Positions 12,801 to 24,200 of a stretch of 64,000 bases of DNA are shown in pieces (position 1 is the first letter of the stretch; every line of letters starts with the position of its first letter). Below the pieces are notes generated by a model that saw nothing but the letters and a program-made list of their open reading frames with translations, was not told where the DNA came from and did not search any database. The DNA is from Trichobilharzia szidati (lineage: Eukaryota > Platyhelminthes > Trematoda > Strigeidida > Schistosomatidae), in assembly GCA_944472155.2 (NCBI GenBank), contig OX235271.1:64338416-64402415 (forward strand), in the 5' to 3' direction. Made by a program: the position numbers and the translations under genes.

Positions 12801-15800
12801 ATATGGGTGAGTGCGTTGAAACAAAAGTTCAAAGGTTCAGTGTACATTACAGACATATTAGGTATATAATATAAAATAATAAAATTATATTACCGCTATA
12901 AAATAGTGAAAACTTCAAATTAAAAGGAAAACAACATCTATAATTATGAAAAACAAAGCAACGACCAAAAATTAAACCATAGACAAACTGCGTTTAAGAT
13001 GTTGAAAAGAATATGATTCAGGCTCAACAGTGGTAAGGTTGTGGTGGTGCCACTGGTTAGCTACACTTTGCTAGCCCTTGCTTGAGGTAATTAACAGGGT
13101 GATTATATGACATAACCCCTATTCGAAGTGGCGACACCTGCTATATCTTGTCGGCATTTACGCGGTTTATTTGATTCGAATTGGGGCTAGTTTGTGTTAT
13201 CTTGTCTAGGCGAATGAGGCTGATGCGATTTCGGTGCTTATTTGGCCCTTGATAATATAACTCTTTTATATAGCACGTTTTAATGGGGAGTTTCAAACTA
13301 GCCTCAAAAAGAGCAACAAAAACCATATTCTGTAGTGACAAGGGCCTTAGCCAGGGGAGGGGGAAATAACCCAGGGGTATTAACCTCACCTAGCATGCCG
13401 GTTCTTAAGACCCGTGCGTTCACCCTCTGTTCTGATACTATGCCTGTATTGCCACAGTCCAGCAGTGAAACTGCGCAGGCAAAATCAAGTGGACACGATA
13501 CCACACCTATGTCCATAGGAAGCCGGCGTGTGACACAGAAAATCAAAAATGAAACGATTGAGACATCATAAGGCCTCAGAAGCGTCTTTTAGTACAAGAG
13601 ACGGCTGCTAAGCCTTTCGTGTTATTGTTTCCAAAAGTGACTCAGAATTCAAATGCAATTTTCGCAAACGATGGGAGCACTGCCGTTGCGACAAAGGAGT
13701 GCCGAAACGATACTGTTAGTTTATGAGAAATAACCAGTGCCCGTGGTTCTGGTGCATTTGACCATTTCGTCACCCTGGCGGAGTCCCACGCAGCTCGCCG
13801 GATATAAAAAGCAGCACAACACTTTCCTGTCTCGACAAAGTCTCATGCAACATTCCACCTGATAAAATCACGTCACCCAAACTTAGTAAAAGCCGTAAAC
13901 ATAGCACTCCAGCCCAACCGACTAGGCATTTCGATCTCCATAAATTGAAGACTCCTAAGGTTAGAACCGAAACACCCGGGAAAGACGGAATACCCAAAGG
14001 ACCACTTGAATCCGCTAGCAAGCATGGTAATATAACAAAGGCTAGTCAGACCCTGTTGAAGTCCAAAGTAACTGACCCTACAAAGGAGAACAAGCAGTCA
14101 GAGACCAAACCTAAGCCTGAGGCCAGTTGATCGAACTCCTTTGTCCTGTTCAGTGTGGCACTGTGCAACAGTAGTCTGCCTCAACAAAGGGCTGTGTTTG
14201 GTCAGGAACAGTGGTCTACCTTGTGCGATAACTTAGGGCTGGACCTCAATTCGGCAAAATTGCACAGGGATGTTCAGGGAGCTCAAAGTAAGCCACTTCC
14301 ACTAAGGGTGATACTGGGTTCTGCCCAAGAGGCTGAAAGAATACCGTTACTGACCCAAGTATTGGCTATCGACAGGAGTTACAACATAACACTAAGGCGT
14401 TATGGCCATGGGCCAACAGGTAAATGACAGGGAAGATATAGGGACTGATACCACCTACCTGCATGGTCATACACGGTGTTCCGGAGCTGAAAACTGGCAC
14501 TGTTCGTGAAAAACACGTGCATTACGTACATCAGTGGAGATGGCTGTCATCCTATATTGCCTCTGGCGCCTCTGGAGCAACCTCGAATTTCCGGCTAACT
14601 TGTCACACAAATCTCACTGATTAACTACCCAAGACTACTAAGTGTTAGTTTCAGCCTCTAAGAACAGTTGGCTCAAGCAATTCAACGGTGGTACGAGGCC
14701 AAGGGTGAAATACGAGGACATATCCGATGCCACGGAAGCAGACCTCGAACCACGAGGAGGGAGCAAACTCAGGTCACAATACTTCCTAAAGTCTCGGTAG
14801 CACTACAGTGGTGTGGCACTGAGAATGAAAGTCACTTCCACCCAAGTGTCCTAACTGAATACAAGGAAGAAAATGACAACAGGACGACTCTACCGGAATG
14901 GGCCAGCTAATCCCAATATGAAATCCTCTGACAGCAGCTAACGTAACGTCAACTACCCCACAACACGCTGAGGTGGTGAAACTCGCTGTCAGCTGCCTGT
15001 GTAGCAATGTTAGAGGGCTGAGAGGAAAATTAGGTAAACTCAGAAACCTCCAGTCACACCTACGCCCTAAAATAATTATCCTTACTGAAACCCGGCCAAC
15101 CCTCATGATTTCCGACAACTAAATCATTATATTCATATGAACTGTGATCAAGATTTACCAAACAGTTCCAAAATAACCTGGCGCCGAGTGAGAGGTAGAC
15201 ATTTGTAAAAATTATATTTGTAAAATCTCAGCGAGATTAAAATGATTAATTCCAACGTTTCGTTCGGCAATCTGGCCATTATAAGTTATATGGTTCTGGT
15301 CGGGCGAGGCAGGGATAAAAAGGAAAGAGGGAGTTGCCATACACTTTGACAAGCAACTGAAATGCGTACGTGCAACGGACCAACCACTTAAGAAGCTTCC
15401 AGACTCACTGTGGGGTTGTTTTACCGTAGGCCCTGCCAAGCATTTACTGGGTGGCATCTACCGATCACCAGCCTGTGAGGTAGAGCAAAACCAACTACTG
15501 CTCAGCGCCGCCACAGGGATACGAAACTTGAACTGTGACCAAATAAGTAAAGCCGGAGACTTCAATGCCCTATCTCTGAATATTGGCTTGAGGCATCCTC
15601 AGAGAAAGTTCGGTCGAAATCTGCTACAAGCCATTAGAAATATAGGACTGGCTGAGAATGTTGCAGATGACACTAGGTGGGGAACTAGTGGAAAGTCATC
15701 GAAACTTGATCATATTCTAACTGATGAACAGTTACCAGTCAAAAATGTCCTAATCATAACCCCCTAAGGAGTAGTGACCACGCAGACGTGGGGTTTAGTC

Positions 15801-16898
15801 TTGTTCTCCGTGAGTGCTTGCAATGGGACGCTACACGACCATATCTGTGCTTTAGCAAGGCTGGCTATATCGGAATGCGAAGGCCTTTTCCGACGTAGAA
15901 TGACTATAGAATGGGCTGAGTTACCCATGGACGAATGGTAGGAAGTGGTAAAGGAGACTATTCTTACAGTAATCTCAGATACCGTCACTCTAGTGGCAAC
16001 ATAGCCAAGGAAAAGGTCCTCATCGCTGAAGAGAGGTACTCAGCGTGTTCTGCAAGTAAAGTGGAAGGCTTGGTCTATGTGGTGAATATGCAAGAACCAG
16101 ACTGACCACGATGCATACCTGGAACCCAGAAACCGGTGTAACACAAGAGTCAGGAGTGACAGAAGATCATATCAAGCCAACGTCGCCTAAACCCCCTGGG
16201 GACACCTAAAGACCTGAGCCGACTCATGTCGAAGAGCAAATCAACCAGTCAAGGGGCATGCACCATGGCAGGTTCAAACGTTCAATATCTGACTGGTCAG
16301 GAAATGACTGAAACATTCAGTTTAGCCTTCGCCGAACAGCTAAGCAGCAATATGGGCATTTCCGGTATGAGCTAAAGTCGTGACACTACGATTTCACCAA
16401 AATAAAACCTAGGGGCTACTCTCCAAAGAAAACCGGCAATGGCACCAGGGAACTCACAGAGACTGACATCTGGAAGGTCCTGAGGTTGTGACGACATCAG
16501 GCCATCTGTTCTGAAACTGTGCGCTGAGGCTTCCAGTAGGCTCTCATGCATCCTAACCCAACACTCGATGGATTCAGGGGAACTGCCAAGGGAGAAGAAA
16601 CGAGCCATCCTTTCTCCTATTTTCAAGAGTGGGGACGGGCAAAATGTCACCAGTTATAGACCAGTAGCACTACCACCAGTGGTATCAAAAGTACTGGAAA
16701 GTCCAATCGATGATCAAATCAGGGAGCACGTCGACAGGGCTAACAGACTATTGATGGTTTTGATTTTTATCAGTGACCCCCCATGCCGTCTGGTCTGCCC
16801 GATTGTTCTTTACGCTGACGAAGCAAAGATTTGGAAAGCAATAAAGTGCTTGTAAGACTCAGATAGGCTGCAGGCATATATAAAGCTTCTCGAAGGCT
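9567..16898 (-). repeat. Right arm of a giant imperfect palindrome
   Basis: Inverted copy of 2-7328. The mobile elements appear in mirrored order and orientation: LINE 3' end (plus), unassigned sequence, gypsy segment (minus), CR1-like LINE (plus). The LINE carries on beyond the arm end to about 17,680, so the outer arm boundary lies inside an element rather than at its edge. Arm-to-arm identity is very high outside the mirror of 4330-5560, where substitutions cluster. Confidence 0.95.
10905..12852 (-). mobile_element. Broken Ty3/gypsy element (right arm)
   Basis: Mirror copy of 4048-5990. The integrase C-terminal landmarks are kept (VHVDTRLDDCTHV, LQPPYDGLFKVL, VSIDRPKAAYI) but the frame is broken: the pol reading stops near 12,546 and resumes at 12,497. 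This arm has diverged from the left one mainly here. About 20 substitutions fall in the 190 bp mirroring 4330-4520, mostly left G or C against right A or T when read on the pol strand. Confidence 0.68.
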
Positions 16899-17680
16899 GA
16901 ATGGCAGCCAGTAGTATGGCTTTCAACCAGAAAAGGTGCAAAGTGGTGCAACTACGCGCCTCTAGACTGCATAATGGAAGTTACACCCTGCGAAACGAAA
17001 GCTTGTCCTGCACAATTCTGGAGCGAGACATAGATCAAGTTCTAGCGGAAAAGAGGGACTCAATCGTGAATTACATGAGGGATATAGCGAGGGTATATGC
17101 GTTCATACGCTTTACACATAGACAGTTAGGTGCACTCACTCCTAAGCTCTTTATAGGGTTACACGAACACAAGCCAGACCACGCATTAAAGTGATTAATA
17201 TCATTGCAACCCCACTGCTAAGAAGAGAAGCGAACCTTTTGGAAAGAGTCCAAAGACGGGTGACAAAAGGGGTATTTGGTCTCCAAAACAAACCTTGTGA
17301 TGAACAGCTAGAGCAACTAAGTCTCTTCGTACCTAGCTACTGTCGGCTCAGGGAGGGGACTTGATTACTGCCTATAGGATAACAAATGTCCAGAATCACC
17401 CGAACAGAGTTGTTCTGCCATTTAGTAGGTATAGGCTACCTCATAGGAATCCACGAAGAATAGCTCACCAGAAGGTGAGGACTCGAGTGTGCTCACATTT
17501 CTTTTCGCTACAAGTCTGCGTCCCTGGAACACCCTACTGGCAGATGTGTCCACAGGACCATCCGTGGACAGGTTTAAGCGGAGGGTGGACAGTCATGCAG
17601 CCACACAAGGACTGCATCCAAACGGCCTATTCCCTTAAAATCTCATACACTGTTAATCAGTAAACATTTTAACTCATCGT
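13020..17680 (+). mobile_element. Decayed CR1-like LINE in and beyond the right arm
   Basis: ORF1-like frames lie at 13,335-14,427. The APE endonuclease region runs from about 15,000 to 15,810 and shows GDFNA at 15555-15569, SKLDHILTDE near 15,700 and an SDH-like motif just after 15,770. RT begins near 16,568 with SPIFKSGDGQNVTSYRPVA. The palm motif is YADEAKIW where an FADD core is expected. Roughly the central third of the RT domain appears deleted between the HVDRANRLL segment and this motif. The C-terminal region (16,901-17,660) keeps landmarks such as LERVQRRVT and CVPGTPYW. Many frameshifts and stops make it non-functional. The 5' limit is uncertain. Confidence 0.78.
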
Positions 17681-18260
17681 TTTACTTCCTCGCATTCTCT
17701 CTTGCCCTATTCTCCTGACCACTCACACAATTACATCTCTTACTCTATTATTATTATGGATATATATATATGTAATATATACATATATCAATTTCAAACT
17801 TCATTAGCTGTCTGTTCTTGTGTTTTCTTTCTTTTAGTCCACATAAATTGTACTAATTATTATGTCTATTGTTATTGTTATATCCCTTTTTGCCGATGAT
17901 GCTGGATAACTAATGGGTGAAAGGATCAAATCCATTCACAGTAGCAACACGGTCTTAACATACCGCATAGTACAAACCACACATAATTAATCCCAGCACC
18001 ACTCCTTTCAGAGTCAAAAAAAGCTGCGACGGTCGAGTGGTGGGAAGACCTACGCAGAGGTTTACCGAAGACCAGGAGCCTTTACCTCACAACCCAGAGG
18101 CGAGCACAAAGAAATCAAATTGGCTTACACTAGCTCGTAAAAATTCGACATTGGATATTGGATTTGGCTTTGTCGAAGGCGCTGGAATAAAATCGTTCGC
18201 CTGACCTTGATTCACGTGACGAAGGTAAGTTGGGAAGCATAGAAACGACTTACTTACTAA
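17680..18260. other. LINE tail and unassigned sequence
   Basis: The first part is an AT-rich stretch with ATTATT runs and a short TA-rich tract near 17,760-17,790, typical of a LINE 3' UTR or tail. From about 17,940 there is unassigned sequence with short frames only. Confidence 0.4.
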
Positions 18261-19380
18261 ATTGCCATGTGGCTTAAAGTTAAATTGATATGTAATCCAT
18301 ATAAAGAGGCGTAACAGTGTGGAATTTTTTGTTTTTTGCTAGTTTTGTATCACCTAAAAGCTACAGTTTGTGTTCCCGTATGACAGGTTTTAATTTCCTT
18401 TTTAACTGAATAAAACCTGCTGATTAGTTTTACAGGAACAAACCAAATTGTTCTGTGGTTACCAGCTGCAGATTAATCTTGCCATGATATGTACATTTGT
18501 GGGTAACAAATTTTCTTTTCCGGACGGCAAGGCCTCAAAATGTACGCATTTCGGGAGTGAACATAGGGGGCCCATGCTAATAAGTGACATAAAATGAATA
18601 AGTGATTCTAACAAAGTAGATTCTGCTGGGGAAGAACGAGATTCCTAATAGGAACTTGCTGCCACAGGTAACTGCCAATATGGTGTATTGCCCTTACCAT
18701 CGAAAACAAAACTGAAATTCTGAGGTCATTATTCACTAGAAAATTTTTTCCTTTTTGTGCTCTGCAGTAAATTGGATGCAAGAAATGTGTTTGTCCAGTT
18801 TTTAGTTATGGGATACCCCGGGAAATTGCTTAAAAATGTCTTCTGCTGAACTTATTGTTTTCTCTCTTAGACTATTCTCTTAACCATTTCTGAACAATAG
18901 TACAGTTATCTTCAAAATGGCGTGTCGCTAATATTGGGGTTTTGGTGTATTAAAAAACTAGTGGCATCCGATGCGATAGTTCCCAATAAGTCAGTGATAT
19001 ATTAGTAGCTCCCTCTGTTTCCGCTTGTAAATGTAAGTGGGAAGATTCCTCTTACAGATTTCTCATCAAAAGCGTTTTCCCCACTTAGTTTAATACCCAG
19101 TAGGTAATCACAACATAGAAGATTAGTAATACCTTTAACAATCAACATTTACGCCACAACCTCTATGGTGCCCACAACGCTTTACTCAACACAAGTTGTC
19201 TAGGATCTGCCATTAAAGATCTATTCCATCTCCTGGGGATGTTGTATATATATCTTCTGATTTACCTACTTGCTATGACCGTGTTACACGCTATATTTTA
19301 TTACTTATGTCATGCAGTAGTCATAAGGTCACATATCGTAGAGATTTTGGTGTCTAGTTAACTCCAAGTTTTTGTTACAG
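18260..19380 (+). promoter_or_regulatory. 5' flank of the nup133 gene, or an upstream intron
   Basis: About 1.1 kb with no repeat or coding stretch that I recognise, between the transposon block and the first detected nup133 exon. It either holds the promoter and 5' UTR or is an upstream intron. It ends in a pyrimidine-rich acceptor (TTTTTGTTACAG, ending at 19380) only 7 bp before the first ATG. No core promoter element can be assigned with confidence. Confidence 0.4.
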
Positions 19381-19387
19381 TTTAATC

Positions 19388-19529
19388 ATGTATGGGGACA
19401 AACGCCTCAGTTCAACCCTTCTCCACTCCTGCGTCAATGTGGAGATGCATCCTTCTAGGATGTTACAAGTATCAAGAATATCAGAAAATCTTCCTGTTTT
19501 TCCATCTAAAGCTCTTCGTGCTTCTAGCT
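19388..19529 (+). CDS. nup133: nup133 exon 1 (as detected)
   Basis: Starts at ATG 19388 and ends in phase 1 at a GTAAGT donor. It encodes about 47 residues. The stretch ISENLPVFPSK resembles the Nup133 segment just before the propeller. The ATG is the first in frame after an acceptor-like CAG at 19380. It may be the true start, or coding sequence could continue from an unseen upstream exon, since no stop separates them. Confidence 0.7.
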
Positions 19530-21179
19530 GTAAGTTTCACTTTTCTCATTGACTTTATTATAATCTACAGCTTCAAGTGCACGATTTTTTGCTGGAGAAT
19601 GGTTGATCGTTGTTGCAGGGAACAAATTGTTTTTATGGAAGTATTCAAGATCTGCAAATACACAAGTACGTGTTTCTCTAGTGTTCGTTTCGTGGAAATC
19701 GTTTATATAAATGCTTTACCGCTCTTTTGAAGGTCATTTGACTCACCCTAATAATTTTTACCTTTCCTCTTCTACTAGCCTCACTCTTCATGTGTAAGTT
19801 TTGATCTGCCTGTCAGTGATCTGCCACATAGTGCCTCCCTAGTTGGCTTACTTTTCCCGTCGAACGATTCTGAAGTTTCACCTTTGCCTACAAGCTGTTT
19901 GGCACTTAGCTCTTGTGGTGGCAATTTGCGCCTATGGCCTCGATTGACTCGCAACTATGTACATGTAGATACCGTACTACCAGCACCTATCGGTGGACTA
20001 TATGGAGATCAAGCTATTCAACTGGAACATATTCATGTGGTAAGTTCCCTCGCGTAAGAACATTCTTTTACAGTTTGATTATGTTTTTGGGAAAATACGA
20101 CTAATCAGAACATTACCCGAGCTTATGTAGTGGTGTTATAGCTGTCGTTACAGTTGTCTAGAGTGACGACAATTAGTGGTGTCCGTTGGGGATGCCTACT
20201 GTTAGTGCTTTTATTTAATCTTACTCTATGCGTAGTAATTAATTTGACTAGTTGATTTTGACGTTTTCTTTAAGTTGACTTCACACCACAGAAATATGTT
20301 TTGGATTCAGAATATTCAGACTAGATATAATCCTTCTGGGTGGAAACGCCAATGCGTAGTCTCGTAAGCGCCCTGAGAAAAAATTGAATATATTCGATGT
20401 GCAACACACTCGCATGGAGTATAAGATTATGCTACAGGACTGGTCCGCACTGATTACCAGTTTAAAGGGACAAAGTGTAACGGTTGAATGTGCTTACCAG
20501 TTTACCTGTGTGGGGAGTTGATTCGGCCCTAATGAACTGGTGATGAATATTTAGCACCGGTTGGTATCAGTAGGTAGATAGGTAGCTGTAGTATTAAACT
20601 ACCTACCAAGAAACGTATATACTACTCAGCAGGTTACTTTGGGACATGACAGCAAAAATAAAAGTAACCTTAAAAAGTCAAAAATTTCCAACCATAAATG
20701 TCTTTACTCAGTTACTCAAAATGAGCGGAGCAACATGCTAAACAATAATAAAGTTAATCTCTAAATGTTTGGTAAAGAATGATAAACCTATCGATGAGGT
20801 TGTAAAACTTCACTGGTTTAGGTAGCTAGAACATTTGTTAACATGTTGAACCACATCATCTTCCTCATTGGGTAGTGTTAATTGGGATATAATCAGGTTG
20901 GAAAAGAATTAAGGTTAGTCAGGCGTATACATGACTATTGTTCATGTCACCATTAACTGCCAGTCTAGGATACAAAGATAAGTGTAGATTTACTTGGCTC
21001 CTCGAAATTCTAAAAATTAGTGGTTGAAGACTATTCATACCATTACTGAGAAGTATTCACAATTACGTAGGTGCATAAAATATGAAATGACACACGTTGT
21101 GTAATGGATCTTCAACGATTGGATAGTAAAATTTCCGTGGGTATCACTTCCACTCTTTATGAATATTAAATAAATAAAG

Positions 21180-21216
<37 letters not shown>

Positions 21217-24200
21217 GGTTTTGTCATTTGGCCTGCATTTTCAAATTCTCCTTTCTTTTCCAGTCTGGTGCATTTGTGGCTGCCACACGAACAGGCCACC
21301 TTGTGCTTATCGACACACGCAATGCTCAGGTAAGTCTTGAAATAAATAAGTTGATGATAACTGAATTTAAAAGATTACCTTATACAACTGCGATTAGTGT
21401 TTAGTTTAACTACTGATTAACCAGTAGTTTATATTTCATACCATTTATTATTTATGAAAGTACTAATGCAATAGACGTTTATGCATTTATGTGCTTTGCC
21501 GGATGTAATAACAAAAGTGTCCCGTATTCTGACATTTTTAGACAGTAAAAAAAACTGCAAATTAGAACTTATTCCACCAATTGTAGTAAACCTTCTAAGT
21601 TAAAACCATTGAATATTCCCCTCCCCTCCCACCAAGTAAATAACTAAGAATAAGTGGATACTGCATCATTAATTACCCATACACCCGATTTCTGGTAGAG
21701 TGATTATGTGACAGAATATCACAAAGATGCATGAAGTATCGTAACAATGAGTCAATATTTGCAGTTTCTATTGAAAGTCATTCTTAGAAGTAGTCATTCC
21801 CCAGCTGTTCTAAACCATCACCACCAGCTCTAGTCTAGTCTATATGATAAACTATTTGATTAGAGGTGCCTACCTGCTTATTTCAAGTGTAGACCAGCTA
21901 CATTCGGTATTTCACTATGAGTGTAAGGTGGTCCAAAGTGTAGGTTTCCTTAACTCTATTCCATTTTTCAGTTTTCATTTCCTAATTCCTTGTGTGACAG
22001 TCTCAGACACTTGACTTTCAACTGATGGGTCACGAGTGTGGACCTTGCTTCATCTGCTGAAGTTTGGTTAGCAAAAGTAGTATCATTGGCCTTAAGACAA
22101 GGTAAAATACGCATTTTGCAAGTTTTAATATTCTACTTAAAGCTCACGAAGAAAGTGTATTTAGTGTTCTGGTAGAACAGTGCCTCTATTAAAGTATGAA
22201 GTGTAAATAATTGAATAATTGCATCCAGGTTTGTGCACTAGTTAATGAGTCCCATTTTATGTATAACCCTCTGCAACTGTATATTTATCAATAGTTCCAC
22301 AATTTTTTAACCTGTTCTCAAGACACCATAATTTAATCACATTTACTGTTTTCAACAGGATGGCGTAAAGACTCATTTAATTACGAGTACTAATGATGGT
22401 TGTATGCATTCAAAAGGAATATTATCTGGTTTAAGCCGCCGTGTGTCGAATTTCTTCAGCTTAGTTTCTTCAACCACAACTTCAGGGTTAATAAAACCGA
22501 TGCCAGCTCGTGGTGGTGAAAACTTTGTAAGTTGTTGTTTTTTTTAGTACATCTTTTTTTCATTAATTTGAGAATCTTTTGATAGTAACCAAAGGAAATT
22601 ACTGAAATTAGGTAGGTGGGCATAATACACCAACTTAAACTGTCCATATGGCGTAGTAGATGTCTGAATTTTTTTATCACGAATTGGTATCAGTTAGAGA
22701 ACCATTGGAAACCAGAGAGTACTGGACAGCTGCTGTTTCATGCTAGTTTGGGAGTCTTCAGCGGTACGCACACATGACTTCTACTGGGTAGTGTAGATGT
22801 ATATTGGTTTAAACTTCCTCTTCAAACGTTTTTGAGGAATCTTAAACGAATGAAGTCGATCATAATTAACCTAACGACTCTCATATCGTCATGGACATAT
22901 TATTAAAGTGTATCTCATTTTGTTTCATTTCCAATGATGCATATTTCCCACTTGATGGTAATACCCACGTATAGCCCACCTCCTTCCTTTTTATATCGCA
23001 ATCTTAACTACATCCGGTTTACATGTGTTGCATCATCCCTATTGCATATACTTGGCATTGATTGACTCAATGGATAAAGATCCAGTGATTAATCCCTCTC
23101 TCCCTCTCCACCTAACTTATCATTACTGTAACCCTATCCTGTCCAGTGGTGTAACTAATTACATACACTCACACGATTATGAGCAATACGTTGTACCCAA
23201 AACGTCATTGAGTTATTAGTTCTGTATCACTACGCTATATCAAATAAACTTACCTAATATGGAATTACGTGCGCCGATGGTTCGGCGGTAGAACGCTCGC
23301 CAACCACACACATGGTCCGATTCCTGGTTGACGCACACCCTGAACCTCTCTAACCTGGTAGTAAGGCCTATAAAAAGGGAAGGGTGGGGCATACAACTAA
23401 TAACCCCACTCCGTAAAAATTGAACCACTGCTACCGAAACTTCAAAGCTGAACCTTGAAGCCGCCCTATGTTCCACTGGGAACATAAAGGAAAAAAGGAT
23501 AAAGTCATATCATTTAGACTTATCAGTTGTATTGTAAACCTCATAAGTAAACTTCATCTAGCACTAAAAGGTCCTGTGTTGTATGTATTCACTTATGTTT
23601 TCATTCGTTTCATTTTCGTAGGTGTTTCTACGTTTAATCACGTGTATGTCGTCAAACGATTGTGATAAATGCCTCTGTTTTGCGTTGTATAAAAATCAAC
23701 TGGATGTTTGGTCAGTTGATTATAATTTAAACTGTGAAGTAAGAAGTTATAATATTTTGTTGTTATTATTATTATTATCATTACTCTCATTATTTTTATA
23801 TAAATATTTAAATTCTCACGGTTTGTGTTCATTACAATGTAAGTGGAGCTTGGTTAGATGCTTATTCAAGTAGATTCAATGTTCAAGTGTTGGTTTGTAG
23901 GGATTTGATTGGTTACAGGATTTTCATCATGAGCTGACATTAGTTAGAGAACCATTGGAAAACCTGCAAGGAGTACTGGACAGCTGTTTCCTCCGTCCTA
24001 GTTTGGGACTCTTCAGCAGTACGCACCCACCGGGATTCGAACCCAGGACCTTCTGGTTAGAAGGCGAGCTAGCTCGTATACCATTAAGCCACTGGCACCT
24101 GACCCGATCCAATGGCCAGTTCATGAATTCTAACTTCTGCCAATTCACGACATAGCGCGACCCCTAGCCAATGTCTTCGGCAAGTATTTTTCCTCACACC

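Noticed and set aside
2..16898. Palindrome as a simple missed-adapter sequencing fold-back
   Set aside because: A fold-back would give no 2.2 kb unique spacer and would show evenly scattered errors, not divergence concentrated at 4330-5560. An assembly misjoin of two real copies is still possible and is listed as a check.
2..16898. Palindrome as one giant foldback transposon with terminal inverted repeats
   Set aside because: Both arm ends cut through LINEs, and no transposase, terminal motif or target duplication is seen.
24030..24100. tRNA genes suggested by B-box-like GGTTCGAATCC sequences
   Set aside because: These lie inside repeated SINE units and no cloverleaf with a proper acceptor stem and anticodon arm can be drawn.
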